A DNA stretch of 54,799 nt, taken from DASYCK01 sp036500205. GTDB taxonomy: Bacteria; Myxococcota_A; Polyangia; Fen-1088. A program made the translations under genes and the position numbers. This document shows, in pieces, positions 37,376 through 48,123 of this stretch (position 1 is the first letter of the stretch; the number at the start of each line of letters is the position of its first letter). A model generated the notes under the pieces. That model was not told where the DNA came from and made no database searches. It saw only the letters and a list, made by a program, of their open reading frames with translations. The DNA is taken from assembly GCA_036500205.1 (NCBI GenBank), contig DASYCK010000195.1:1-54799 (forward strand). The letters run 5' to 3'.

Positions 37376-38556
37376 CGCGCCTCGCTCGCTTCCATGACCC
37401 GCAAGGTGTTGCCCCCCAGCAGCTTGCGCAGATCCTCGGCCGAGACGCCGCGGAGGCGCAGCTCGGCGGTCAGCGCGGGCAGCCGGCTGGCGTCGTCGAG
37501 CCCGGCCGGAAGCGAGGGGATGCCGTCGAAGTCGCTGCCCAGGCAGACGTGATCGACGCCGGCCACCGTCACCATGTGCATGACGTGATCGGCGAGGCGC
37601 GCGAGCGGCACGGGCGGCAGCTTCGCCGAGGCCTCTTCCACCGAACGGAACACCTGCTCGGGCGGCAGGTCGCGGGCCGCCGCCCACAAGGGGGCCTGCC
37701 GCCTGGCGTAGTCGGCGTCGAGGAAGGCGGGGTTGTAGTTCACGCACACCGCGCCGCCGTTGCGGGCCACCGCCCGCAACATCGCGTCGGTCACGTTGCG
37801 CGGCACGTTCGCCAGGGTGCGCGCCGACGAGTGCGACAGGATGACGGGCTTCTTGGCGTAGCGAATGGCGTCCCAGAACAGCGGATCGGAGACGTGCGAC
37901 AGGTCGATGAGAATGCCCAGGCGCTGCATCTCGTCGACGACGCGGCGACCGAAATCGGTCAGGCCCCGGCCGTCGCCGTCGTCGCCCGACGAGCCCCCGA
38001 TCGGATTCGAGTTCGTCCAGGTCAACGTCATGTAGCGCACGCCCTCGGTGGCGAACTGGCGCAGATGGGCGAGCTGCTCCGCCTCGCCCCCCACGCCGAG
38101 CGCGTGTCCCCCTTCCACGCCGAGCAGCGCCGACGGGACGTTCCGGGCCGCGTTCGCGCGGACCTCGCGCGACGTTCGCGCGAACGCCAGGCGGCCACCG
38201 CTGCCCGCCGCCAGCGCCTGGATCGCGTGGATCTGCCGCATCGCCTCGGTGAAGTACGCCGCGGGCGGCGTCCGCTTGGGGAGCACGAAGATCGAGAAGA
38301 ACTGCGCGTCGAGGCCGCCGGCGCGCATCTTCGGCAGATCGAGATGGGCGCCCGGAATGCCCTCCAGGAACGACGCCCCCTGATACACGATCCGTTGCGT
38401 GGTGTCGGCGTGCGTATCGACGACGATGGGCCGCGGTCCGTCCGTGGCCGGCCAGGGCGCGGCCACCGCGGGCGCGGGCTGCGCGAACGCGGCCGGCGGC
38501 GCCGGGAACAGACCAGACCAGGGCAACACCACGAGGGCAGCGACGGAGAGCAGCAT
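37372..38556 (-). CDS. Exported M19 membrane dipeptidase
   Basis: The 394-residue zinc enzyme hydrolyses dipeptides, including D-containing ones. It has an N-terminal signal sequence (LLSVAALVVLPWSGLFPA) and the M19 metal ligands: HAD in VVDTHADTT, Glu in LGVEGGHAL, His in DLSHVS and LSHSSART, and Asp in LGSDFDGIP. ATG 38556 follows CAGGT. The frame remains open upstream, but that part lies in the divergent promoter. It is coupled to the histidine kinase-like gene. Confidence 0.9.
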   Translation of the reverse strand: MLLSVAALVVLPWSGLFPAPPAAFAQPAPAVAAPWPATDGPRPIVVDTHADTTQRIVYQGASFLEGIPGAHLDLPKMRAGGLDAQFFSIFVLPKRTPPAAYFTEAMRQIHAIQALAAGSGGRLAFARTSREVRANAARNVPSALLGVEGGHALGVGGEAEQLAHLRQFATEGVRYMTLTWTNSNPIGGSSGDDGDGRGLTDFGRRVVDEMQRLGILIDLSHVSDPLFWDAIRYAKKPVILSHSSARTLANVPRNVTDAMLRAVARNGGAVCVNYNPAFLDADYARRQAPLWAAARDLPPEQVFRSVEEASAKLPPVPLARLADHVMHMVTVAGVDHVCLGSDFDGIPSLPAGLDDASRLPALTAELRLRGVSAEDLRKLLGGNTLRVMEASEAR

Positions 38557-38640
38557 CGGACCTGAAGCATATCCGTGACGCCAGTCCGGCAAAAGCGGCC
38601 GGGCTGGACAGCGGCGCCGCGGCTCGGCCAGACTTCTCCG

Positions 38641-39567
38641 ATGAACGGCCACCGACTGGGGCTCGCCTGCGCCGCCCTGAGCGCGTTGTTCCCTCCCGGT
38701 TGCGCGCATCAGCCACCCCGGTTCGACCCCCAGGCGCGCCGGACCTGCCTGGTGCTGTCGTCCGGCGGCACGCGCGGCGTGGCCGAGCTGGGGGCGGTGG
38801 CGGCCATCCGGCAGGCGCGCATCCCCATCGGCTGTGTCGTGGGCACCAGCGTGGGCGCGCTGGTCGGCGCCCTGTACGCGAGCGCGCCCGAGCAGGACAC
38901 CACCGCGCGCTTCCGCGCGCTGACGGCGGCCTACGTCGCCGAGACGGAGACGGCGGCACAATCCCGCGGCGTGAGCGCGGGGCTGGCGCTGGCGGCCGTG
39001 GCGACGCTGTTCTCAGGGGGCATGCTGGTGCCGGCCACCGCCGCCGTGGGTGGATACCTGCTGGGCGCGGCGACCACCACCCGCGCCGACCTGAGCCGCT
39101 TCGAACAGGTGATGCGGACGACCTTGGGGGGCGCGCGCATCGAGGCGCTGCCCACGCCTTTCGCGACCATGCACCACGAGCGCGCCGGCGAGGGGGTGCG
39201 GCTGGTGATCGATCGTTCGGGCGATCTCGCGCACGCGGTGGGCGCCAGCATCGCCAACCCGTTCGTGTTCGACGACGTCGACGTCGCCAGCGCGCCAGCG
39301 CTCGATCCGGGCAGCGATCGCCTGGCGGCCACGCCCGTCGACGACGCCTGCCGGCTGTTCCCCGATTCGAATCTGCTGATCGTCAACGTCAGCGGCACGC
39401 CGGCCGTGCATGCCGACGCCGCCGGCTGCCCCCTGCGCGAGATCCGGATCGATACGCCGGCCCTCCCCCCCGAAGCGATCCTGGGACCACCGGCGGAGGG
39501 CGACGATCGCTTCGAGCGATCCTGGCGCGCCGGCTTCGAGCAGGTCGGCAAGGCGCTTCGCGAATAG
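38641..39567 (+). CDS. Patatin-like phospholipase family protein
   Basis: The 308-residue protein has a hydrophobic N-terminus ending in a cysteine (LFPPGC) that could be a non-canonical lipobox. The patatin core is visible: oxyanion loop SSGGTRGVAELG, nucleophile in GTSVGALVGAL and a late Asp in LDPGSDRLAATPV where most members have DGG or DGA. A hydrophobic insertion (about residues 105-135) could be a membrane or lipid-entry helix. I infer an envelope esterase or phospholipase; the altered Asp motif leaves activity uncertain. Confidence 0.82.
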   Translation: MNGHRLGLACAALSALFPPGCAHQPPRFDPQARRTCLVLSSGGTRGVAELGAVAAIRQARIPIGCVVGTSVGALVGALYASAPEQDTTARFRALTAAYVAETETAAQSRGVSAGLALAAVATLFSGGMLVPATAAVGGYLLGAATTTRADLSRFEQVMRTTLGGARIEALPTPFATMHHERAGEGVRLVIDRSGDLAHAVGASIANPFVFDDVDVASAPALDPGSDRLAATPVDDACRLFPDSNLLIVNVSGTPAVHADAAGCPLREIRIDTPALPPEAILGPPAEGDDRFERSWRAGFEQVGKALRE

Positions 39568-39572
39568 CTCGC

Positions 39573-41054
39573 TCAAGCGAAGATGTTTTTTCCCTTGCTC
39601 GCGATGACGTCGCGATACCAGGCGGCCGAGTCCTTGGGCGTTCGCTTGCCGGTCTGGTAGTCGACGTGGATCAGGCCGAAGCGGTGCTTGAACCCCTCCG
39701 CCCACTCGAAGTTGTCGAGCAGCGACCAGTGGAAGTACCCGCGCACCGGAATGCCCTCGGCGATGGCGCGCCCCAGCTCACGCAGGTAGCGGGTCGTGAA
39801 GTCGATGCGCGTCGGATCGTGGCAAGCGCCGTCGAGGCTGACCCAGTCGCGCACCGAGATGCCGTTCTCCGTGATGTAGAGCGGCTTGTGGTAGCGCTCG
39901 TGGAGAAACTTCGGCATCCAGTACATCGTCTCGGGCGCCACCGCCCATTCGAAGCTGGCGGTGATGGGATAGCCGTCGGGCCAGGGGACCGTCTCGGCCT
40001 TGCCGTCCTTGCCCCGACGCACGCGATCCGCCTGGTACTGGTTCACGCCGATGAAGTCGAGCGGCTGACCGATCACCGCCAGATCGTCGGCCAGCGTTCC
40101 CGTCCGGAACAGCGCCGGGAGCTGATGGGCGTTCCCCTTCAGGTAGTCGGCCGGATACTTCCCCAGCACCATCGCGTCGAGCCACAGGGTGTTGCTGTAC
40201 ATCGTGTCGGGATCGGTGGCGAGGGCCCGCTCGCGCGCCATCTTCACGTCGTCGGGGTGGTCGGTGGCGGGGATGCGATTGACGCCCGCCTGGGCCGTGC
40301 CGATGAGCAGCTTCTGCTTGCCCTCGGCCCGCAGCGCCTGCACGGCGCGTCCGTGACAGCGGAGGGCGTTGTGCGCCGCCAGCATCACCTCGCTGAAGCG
40401 CAGCTGATCGCCCGGGGCGTGACGCCCCAGCTGCATCCCCGAGCCGATGAACACCTGCGGCTCGTTGAGCGGCATCCAGGCGGCCACCCGATCCGACAGC
40501 TTGCGCGCCACGATGCGCGTGTAGTCGCCGAACCACTCGGCGACGTCGCGGTTCATGAAACCGCCCCGGTGGTAGAGCCCGAGCGGCAGATCCCAGTGAT
40601 ACAGCGTGGCCCACGGGGCCACCCCCGCCGCCAGCAATTCGTCGACCAGGCGATCGTAGAATGCCAGCCCCTTGGCGTTCACCGCCCCGGTCCCTTCGGC
40701 GAGCACGCGCGACCAGGAGATGCTGAACCGGTAGGCGGGGAGCCCCATCGCCTTCATCAAGGCGACGTCTTCCTTCATGCGGTGATAGTGATCGGCCGAG
40801 ACGTCGGGGCACTGGTCGCGCCAGACCTTGCCGGGATGGCGACAGAACATGTCCCAGATGCAGGGACCGCGTCCGTCCTCGGCGGCCGCCCCCTCGACCT
40901 GGTAGGCCGCAGTCGCCGCGCCCCACAGGAAGTCGGCGGGGAAGGCGCGCGGTGGAACGGGACGCGCGGGCGCGGCGCCCAGGAGGGGCATCATTCCAGT
41001 GGTCGCCGCCGTGGCGGCCCCCAGCTTCAGGATGTCGCGGCGACGGGGCTTCAC
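39573..41054 (-). CDS. Tat-exported GH1 beta-glucosidase
   Basis: The 493-residue protein starts at GTG 41054 with a Tat-type signal (MKPRRRDILKLGAA). The GH1 barrel follows, with acid/base Glu198 (LNEPQ) and nucleophile Glu396 (YITENGIS), and the N-terminal FPADFLWGAATAAYQVEG block. The frame is open further upstream but that part lies in rarA. Substrate is probably a beta-glucoside or related beta-linked sugar; export implies use of external or cell-wall sugars. Confidence 0.9.
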   Translation of the reverse strand: MKPRRRDILKLGAATAATTGMMPLLGAAPARPVPPRAFPADFLWGAATAAYQVEGAAAEDGRGPCIWDMFCRHPGKVWRDQCPDVSADHYHRMKEDVALMKAMGLPAYRFSISWSRVLAEGTGAVNAKGLAFYDRLVDELLAAGVAPWATLYHWDLPLGLYHRGGFMNRDVAEWFGDYTRIVARKLSDRVAAWMPLNEPQVFIGSGMQLGRHAPGDQLRFSEVMLAAHNALRCHGRAVQALRAEGKQKLLIGTAQAGVNRIPATDHPDDVKMARERALATDPDTMYSNTLWLDAMVLGKYPADYLKGNAHQLPALFRTGTLADDLAVIGQPLDFIGVNQYQADRVRRGKDGKAETVPWPDGYPITASFEWAVAPETMYWMPKFLHERYHKPLYITENGISVRDWVSLDGACHDPTRIDFTTRYLRELGRAIAEGIPVRGYFHWSLLDNFEWAEGFKHRFGLIHVDYQTGKRTPKDSAAWYRDVIASKGKNIFA

Positions 41055-41115
41055 CGCCCGAACCGTAACGGGGGCGGTCCCGCCGGTCAATTCACGGCTC
41101 GCCTCGACGGGCCCG

Positions 41116-42471
<1,356 letters not shown>

Positions 42472-42553
42472 GGCGTCATCTTACGCGGCGCGCGCCGGGC
42501 GTGGTCGCGACAAAGTAGAAGGCACCCCGTCCCGATGTTAGGGTGATCCACCC

Positions 42554-44254
42554 TTGCGACGATTTCTTGCCGCCCCCGCGCTGTCGACAGGACTCGCCCT
42601 GACCCTCGCGCTCGGCGTCGCCTCCGCGGCGGCCGTCGAGGCCGGCACGACCACGCCCGCGCGCCCGGCCGCTGCCGCCCCGGCCGCGCAGCCGGCGCGC
42701 CCGGCCGTATCCGCCGGGCCCGCGCGTCCGGCCGCTCCCGCCGCGTCCGCGTCGCCAGCGCCGGCCGAGGAGAGCGCCGCCGGCCCCACGTCGACCCGCC
42801 TCCCCGGTCTGGCGGCCCGACCCGCGGTGGCCGCCGAATTCCCCCGCCCGCCCGCCGATCCCGCGGCGCGCCGGGCCTGGCTGAAGACGACGCTCGACGA
42901 GACCTTCTCGGCGCCCCCCCTGTCGCGCGCGAAGGTGGGCGTGCTGGTGGTCGAGGCCGACACGGGCAAGCCGCTGTACGCGCGCGGCGACAAGACCGCG
43001 CTCAACGCCGCGTCGAACGTGAAGATCGTCACCTCGGCCTCGGCGCTGGCGCTGCTGGGCCCCGATTACCGCTGGAAGACGACGATCTCGATGGCCGCGA
43101 ACGGAAAGTCGGGCGCGGAGGTCGCCGGCGATCTGTACCTGCGCGGCTTCGGGGATCCCACCTTGACCACCGAGGATCTGGCGTCGCTGGCGGGCGATCT
43201 GTGGGCCGAGGGGATCCGCCGGGTCAAGGGGACGATCGTCGCCGACGAGACCTTCTTCGACGGGACGCACGTCGGTCCCGCCTACGAGCAGAAGAGCGAC
43301 TCGACGGCGTCGCGCGCCCCGTCGGCGGGGCTGTCGCTGAACGGAAATCTGATCTCGGTCACCATCGTCCCCGCGTCGAAGGCCGGCGGCCAGGCCAAGG
43401 TGCTGGTCGAGCCACCCTCGGCGGCGTTCGTGGTGCAAGGGCGGGTCATCACCACGTCGTCGGGGCCGGCGCCCGCCACCGTCGAGACGAGCGAGACCGA
43501 AGGGGGACGAACCCAGATCACCGTGTCGGGTCGGGTGCGGGCGGGCGCGGAGCCCCGCGTCTACCGTCGCCGCGTCACCAACCCTCCGCTCTACGCCGCC
43601 TACACGTTGAAGGCGCTGCTCGAGCGGCGCGGGATCACCATCGCGCAGGCGCCCCACCTGGGCGTGGCCCCCGCGCAGGGGCTGAGGGTGCTGGCCACCA
43701 ACGACTCGCCGCCGCTGGGCGTGGTGGTGCACGACCTGAACAAGCGGTCGAACAACTTCACCGCCGAGCAGGTGCTGCGCACGATGGGGGCGGAGATCGT
43801 GGGCCGCCCGGGGACGTGGGAAAAGGGGCTCGACGCCGTCGGGCGCTATCTGGCCACGCTGGGCATCCGCAAGGGGAGCTATCAGATGATGAACGGCTCG
43901 GGCCTGTACGACTCGAACCGCTTCACCCCCGAACAGATGGTGACCGTCCTGCGCGGCGCCATGCGCGACTTCCGCATCTCCGCCGAGTTCATGGCGTCGC
44001 TGTCGATCGCCGGCACCGACGGAACGATCGGGCATCGCATGGGGGGCACGCCCGCCGAACGGTTCGTGCGCGCGAAGACCGGCACCCTGGCGACGGCGAG
44101 CTGTCTGTCGGGCTTCGCTGGCTCGCCCGGTCACGCGCCGCTCATCTTCTCGATCTTGATGAACGACCTGGCGGGCGCCTCGGACGCCCGGGCGGCGCAG
44201 GATCGCGCCGCCGAGCTGCTGGTCGCTTACATCGAAGCGGACAATCCGAAATAG
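42554..44254 (+). CDS. dacB: D-alanyl-D-alanine carboxypeptidase/endopeptidase (PBP4 family)
   Basis: The 566-residue protein has a signal peptide, then about 70 residues rich in Ala/Pro, and a class C-type penicillin-binding domain. Active-site motifs are S154-x-x-K157 (ASNVK), SNN in NKRSNNFTAEQ, and KTG in RAKTGTLATAS. The large insertion between the first two motifs is typical of PBP4. The start is TTG 42554 with GGGTGAT upstream; ATG choices are lacking nearby. It trims or opens peptidoglycan cross-links in the periplasm. Confidence 0.9.
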   Translation: MRRFLAAPALSTGLALTLALGVASAAAVEAGTTTPARPAAAAPAAQPARPAVSAGPARPAAPAASASPAPAEESAAGPTSTRLPGLAARPAVAAEFPRPPADPAARRAWLKTTLDETFSAPPLSRAKVGVLVVEADTGKPLYARGDKTALNAASNVKIVTSASALALLGPDYRWKTTISMAANGKSGAEVAGDLYLRGFGDPTLTTEDLASLAGDLWAEGIRRVKGTIVADETFFDGTHVGPAYEQKSDSTASRAPSAGLSLNGNLISVTIVPASKAGGQAKVLVEPPSAAFVVQGRVITTSSGPAPATVETSETEGGRTQITVSGRVRAGAEPRVYRRRVTNPPLYAAYTLKALLERRGITIAQAPHLGVAPAQGLRVLATNDSPPLGVVVHDLNKRSNNFTAEQVLRTMGAEIVGRPGTWEKGLDAVGRYLATLGIRKGSYQMMNGSGLYDSNRFTPEQMVTVLRGAMRDFRISAEFMASLSIAGTDGTIGHRMGGTPAERFVRAKTGTLATASCLSGFAGSPGHAPLIFSILMNDLAGASDARAAQDRAAELLVAYIEADNPK

Positions 44255-44449
44255 GGCCGGGCTGGACGGCGCCAGGAACAGGGCGCGCGGCGCGACGGTG
44301 ACGATTTTCGCATCGTCGCCACGAAACCGGCGCCGAACCGTCGAAAACGGCGGGGCTCCCCGAGGTCGTCACCATCGTGTCGCCGAAGTTTGGCCGCCAC
44401 GCCGCGCAGCCTTCTCCGTCGCGTCGCGGAGAACACCGACACTTTGGGC

Positions 44450-45262
44450 ATGGCAATCAAGACATTGGCCCACGTATCGGACCTGCACATCGGGAAGAGC
44501 GTCGAGACCGAGCGGCGCGCCATCGGCATCCGCGACGCGCTCATTGCCGCCGACGTCGACCACGTCGTCGTGACAGGAGACCTGACCCACCGGGGACGCC
44601 TCGGTGAGCTGGCCGTGTTCCGGCGGATCTTCTCGCCGTTCCGCGAGCACGGGCGACTGACGATCATCCCCGGCAACCACGATCGCCTCGGTGACGACGT
44701 GAGCGGAGCCATTCAAGACGGAGGGCGCGTCTCGGTGACCGCCGCGCCCGGGCTGCACCTGATTCGCTTCGACTCGACGGGGCAACACAACCGCTCCTGG
44801 CTCGCCGGTCAGGGCGCCATGACGGCCGACGACGTGACGGCCATCGAGCGGGCCGCCGCGCTGGCCGCCCCGAACACGGTCGTCGCCATCCTGCTTCACC
44901 ACCACGTCCTCCCCCTTCCCGCCGACCACCCGGCCGAGCGGCTCAGCTCGTGGATGGGCTGGCCCTACGCGGAGGAGCTGGAGAAGGGGACGTCGCTGCT
45001 CGCCGCCTTGCGGGGGCGCTGCGATCTGGTGCTGCACGGCCACCGCCACACGCCACGGTCGTCGACCCTGTTCGAGGGGGAGGCGCGGGCGCTCTCGATC
45101 TTCAACGCCGGCTCGTCCACCGAGCTCGGTCGGGTGCGCATCTTCTGTCACGACGAGGGGCGCCTGCTGTCGGAGCCGGGTTGGCTGTCGACCTGGACCG
45201 CCCCGACGCAGCCCGCGCGCTCGCCAGGCCGCCCGGCCGCGCCGCTGTCGTTCGCGGTCTAG
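44450..45262 (+). CDS. Cytoplasmic metallophosphoesterase (CpdA-like)
   Basis: The 270-residue protein is a compact calcineurin-like phosphoesterase: SDLHIG, GDLTHRG, GNHDR, a His in LLHHHVLP, and GHRHTP. The length and motif set resemble class III cyclic-nucleotide phosphodiesterases, but the substrate cannot be fixed from sequence. ATG 44450 puts the first metal motif near residue 10 as usual; a TTG at 44390 is possible. Its stop overlaps the end of the convergent MFS gene by four bases. Confidence 0.87.
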   Translation: MAIKTLAHVSDLHIGKSVETERRAIGIRDALIAADVDHVVVTGDLTHRGRLGELAVFRRIFSPFREHGRLTIIPGNHDRLGDDVSGAIQDGGRVSVTAAPGLHLIRFDSTGQHNRSWLAGQGAMTADDVTAIERAAALAAPNTVVAILLHHHVLPLPADHPAERLSSWMGWPYAEELEKGTSLLAALRGRCDLVLHGHRHTPRSSTLFEGEARALSIFNAGSSTELGRVRIFCHDEGRLLSEPGWLSTWTAPTQPARSPGRPAAPLSFAV

Positions 45263-46440
45263 CTCTCTCGCTGGCGGCGGGCCGTGACGTAGGGACCGAC
45301 CACGCCGCGCGCGGCCAGCGCCAGGATCACGGCGGTCACCGCCAGGGTCGCGGCGCCGGCATGCGCGGCGCCGCCGAGCAGCTCGCCGGCGGAGCCGAGC
45401 AACGGACCCACGCACGAGCCGAGGCCGATCAACGCCTCGAACGTTCCCCCGGCGTCGACGGCGGCGTGCCCGACGGCCAGCGAATAGTAGAGGGCGGCGT
45501 AATAGATGAGGCCCATCCCCACGCCGAAGAGCACCAGCCCGAGCACCAGCCCCACCACCGACTTCGCCAGCAAGATCGACGCGAACCCCACCACGACGGC
45601 GACGCCCCCGGCCACCGAGGTCCCCCAGCGCCCGTGCCAGAAGGCCGTTCGCCACATCGCGAAGAACGTGACGAAGCGGGCGGCCATCCACAGGCCCGCC
45701 ACCATGCTCGACGAGCCGCCCACGCCGACGGCGGCGAGACGGAACGGCAAGATGGGGGCGATGGCCGTGGAGATGACGTAGCTGAGGGTGAGCGACCACG
45801 ACGTCGAGCGGGCGAGCGCCCGGTATTCGGGGCCGAGCGCGGCGCGCGCGGCCTCGGCCTGGTGCGCCACCGGCTGGCGCGGCAATCCCAGCGCCGCCAC
45901 GAACGCCAGCAGGTTGATGACGCCGGTGAGCCCCAGGCACCAGGTCAGGCCGAGGCGCGCCACCGCCGGCATGACGAACAGCGGGATCGCCGTGGCCGGC
46001 GTCCAGACGACGTTGAACCAGCCGATGGCCGAGCGCATGTCGGGGCCGTGGCGGCCGGCCGAGACGTAGCTCTCGACGATGGGCCAGATGATCGCCGACG
46101 TCACCGAGGCGACGAACGCCGCCCCCCACAGCGCCGGCTCGGAGCGCGGGAACAGCACCGGCAGCAGCGCCACCGCGGCCCAGAGCGCGAACGCGGTCAG
46201 CACCACCGAGCGCGGCGGAAAGCGCGCCGCGATCCGGCCCGACAGCCAGGAGGCCACCGACGACAGCGCCCCCATCGACGCCGCCAGCACCAGGTTTCGC
46301 GTCGGCGAGAAGTGATAGTGGCGCGCCGTCACGAAGAACAGCCCCGCCCAGAACGCGCCACCGCTCACCGAGCCGAAGAACGTCGTCCCCAGGATTGCCG
46401 CCAGGGGAGCGGGCCGCTCGACGACCTTCTCTCGATTCAC
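45259..46440 (-). CDS. MFS transporter
   Basis: The 393-residue protein has about 12 hydrophobic helices with the MFS linker SGRIAARFPPRSVV between helices 2 and 3 and an internal acidic/basic loop (HQAEAARAALGPEYRAL) between the two halves. No substrate-specific motif is recognised. The gene is divergent from the glycosyltransferase gene. Confidence 0.85.
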   Translation of the reverse strand: MNREKVVERPAPLAAILGTTFFGSVSGGAFWAGLFFVTARHYHFSPTRNLVLAASMGALSSVASWLSGRIAARFPPRSVVLTAFALWAAVALLPVLFPRSEPALWGAAFVASVTSAIIWPIVESYVSAGRHGPDMRSAIGWFNVVWTPATAIPLFVMPAVARLGLTWCLGLTGVINLLAFVAALGLPRQPVAHQAEAARAALGPEYRALARSTSWSLTLSYVISTAIAPILPFRLAAVGVGGSSSMVAGLWMAARFVTFFAMWRTAFWHGRWGTSVAGGVAVVVGFASILLAKSVVGLVLGLVLFGVGMGLIYYAALYYSLAVGHAAVDAGGTFEALIGLGSCVGPLLGSAGELLGGAAHAGAATLAVTAVILALAARGVVGPYVTARRQRES

Positions 46441-46592
46441 GGGCGCGCCATTGTATCAGGACGCCGCGCGTTGGTTCGGTGTCACTCGTGTCGCGGAGCC
46501 CGGGCCGCGCGCCCTCAGCATGAAACAGAGAGTTCGCCCCGCCGGCACCGTCGCTCCCCGGGTTTGTCGCACGGCCTTCCTACGCTCTGCCC

Positions 46593-47756
46593 ATGGATAC
46601 ATCCAAAGCATCGTTCGAGGCCCGATCGCTCCAGGCGCTTGTGTCTGCCCCGGCGCCCGCGCTGGTGCCGGGTGCCCGCGACCTGCGCGACGTCCGCGCT
46701 CCCTGGCTGAAGCGCCTGGCGCTCGTCACCGACGCGTGGCATCCGCAGACGAACGGCGTCGTCAACACCCTGGACCGCCTGTCGAAGCACCTGGAATCGC
46801 AAGGCGTCGAGGTGCTGGTGATCGCGCCGGACGCCCATCGCACCTTGCCTTTGCCCTCGTACAACGAGATCCGCGTGGCGTGGGATCCCTGGAAGGCGAT
46901 CCGCCGCCTGCGCGCCTTCGAGCCGGACGCCGTTCACGTCGCGACCGAAGGGCCGCTGGGATTCTGGGCGAACCGCTGGCTGCGCGCGCGCGGCCTCCGC
47001 TTCACCAGCAGCTTCCACACCCGCTACCCCGAGTACGTCAGCGCCCGGTTGCCGGTGCCCGTGGAGTGGGGCTACAAGCTCGAGCGCTGGTTTCACGGCC
47101 CGGCCGAGCACACCCTGGTGGGGACGATGTCGCTGCTGCGCGAGCTGCGCGAGAAGCGCGTGGGTCGCCGGCTGGTTCACTGGCCGCGCGGCGTGGATGC
47201 GCTTCGCTTTCACCCGGAGCGCCGGCGCGACGACGTCTACCCGCTGCCCGGGCCGATCTGGCTGTACGTGGGGCGCGTGGCGATCGAGAAGACCCTGGAG
47301 GATTTCCTGAAGCTCCCCCTCGCGGGAACGAAGGTGGTGGTGGGCGACGGACCGGCGCGCGAGGAGCTGCAGCGGCGGTACCCGGACACCGTGTGGCGGG
47401 GCTGGCAGTTCGGTGAGGAGCTGGCGGCGCACTTCGCCAGCGCCGACTGCTTCGTTTTCCCTTCGCGCACTGAGACGTTCGGCAACGTGCTCCTGGAAGC
47501 GCTCGCCTCGGGACTCCCCGTGGCGTCGGTGCCGGCCCCCGGACCGTCGGACCTGATCACCGAAGGGGTGAACGGCGCCATCGGCGACGATCTGCTGGCC
47601 GCCTGCACGCGCGCCATCACCTGCTCGCACGCCCAGGCACGGGAGAGCGCCCTCCCCTACACCTTCCAGGCCAGCCACAAGCAGTTCCGCGCGCACCTGG
47701 TCCCCATGCGCCCCGAGCTCCCCTTCATCAGCCCCACGGAGGACGCGCTGTCTTGA
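46593..47756 (+). CDS. GT4-family glycosyltransferase, probably lipid or envelope sugar
   Basis: The 387-residue GT-B enzyme has the N-terminal signature ALVTDAWHPQTNGVVNTL, a middle FHTRYPEYV block and the C-terminal nucleotide-sugar region with LYVGRVAIEKTLEDF, VVVGDGPAREEL and FPSRTETFGNVLLEALASGLP. These match the group that includes GDP-mannose-dependent mannosyltransferases and glyceroglycolipid synthases. The next gene downstream is psd on the other strand. A role in glycolipid formation is inferred. Confidence 0.86.
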   Translation: MDTSKASFEARSLQALVSAPAPALVPGARDLRDVRAPWLKRLALVTDAWHPQTNGVVNTLDRLSKHLESQGVEVLVIAPDAHRTLPLPSYNEIRVAWDPWKAIRRLRAFEPDAVHVATEGPLGFWANRWLRARGLRFTSSFHTRYPEYVSARLPVPVEWGYKLERWFHGPAEHTLVGTMSLLRELREKRVGRRLVHWPRGVDALRFHPERRRDDVYPLPGPIWLYVGRVAIEKTLEDFLKLPLAGTKVVVGDGPAREELQRRYPDTVWRGWQFGEELAAHFASADCFVFPSRTETFGNVLLEALASGLPVASVPAPGPSDLITEGVNGAIGDDLLAACTRAITCSHAQARESALPYTFQASHKQFRAHLVPMRPELPFISPTEDALS

Positions 47757-47832
47757 CGGCTCTGGGACGGCTGCAGTGAAGCACCCGCCCCTCTCAGGCG
47801 GCTCGGGTGGATCCGCACATCCATCCCTCACC

Positions 47833-47878
47833 CGCCGGCCTGCGGCCGGCGACCTCTCCCGTCATCGACGGGAGAGGT
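47833..47878. repeat. Palindromic repeat element (two adjacent hairpins)
   Basis: A CGCCGGCC/GGCCGGCG hairpin (47833-47851) is followed at once by a perfect 12-bp stem ACCTCTCCCGTC/GACGGGAGAGGT with an ATC loop (47852-47878). The form resembles dispersed CCTCTCCC...GGGAGAGG intergenic repeats of Proteobacteria. It may also end the glycosyltransferase transcript. Confidence 0.7.
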
Positions 47879-47974
47879 GGGAAGCTCGCGTGAGCGCGGG
47901 CGTCCCTCTCCACGCCACCACATCCCTCTGGAATGAGATGAACCGACTTCAGCGAACGAACGACGAAGCTGAGC

Positions 47975-48100
47975 GGCGTTCGGAGGGGGTAACCCCTCCG
48001 CGCGCAGTTCCGCAGCGGATCGCCACGCCCGTCGAGCAGGATCCGGGGCCGCCCGCGAGGACCATGTCCGAGCACGGAGGGGTTACCCCCTCCGAACGCC
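47975..48100. repeat. Pair of inverted 26-bp palindromic repeats (REPIN/MITE-like)
   Basis: Positions 47975-48000 and 48075-48100 are exact reverse complements over 26 bases. Each contains a near-palindrome built on CGGAGGGG and CCCCTCCG. Seventy-four bases lie between. No gene was found in 47757-48123. The arrangement is that of a paired REP element or a very small non-autonomous mobile element. Confidence 0.75.
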
Positions 48101-48123
48101 CCAGCGACCGAGAGAGAGCGCGC

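Noticed and set aside
42476..44134. A 552-codon minus-strand frame opposite dacB.
   Set aside because: Arg/Gly-rich shadow; the plus strand carries the SxxK, SNN and KTG motifs of PBP4.
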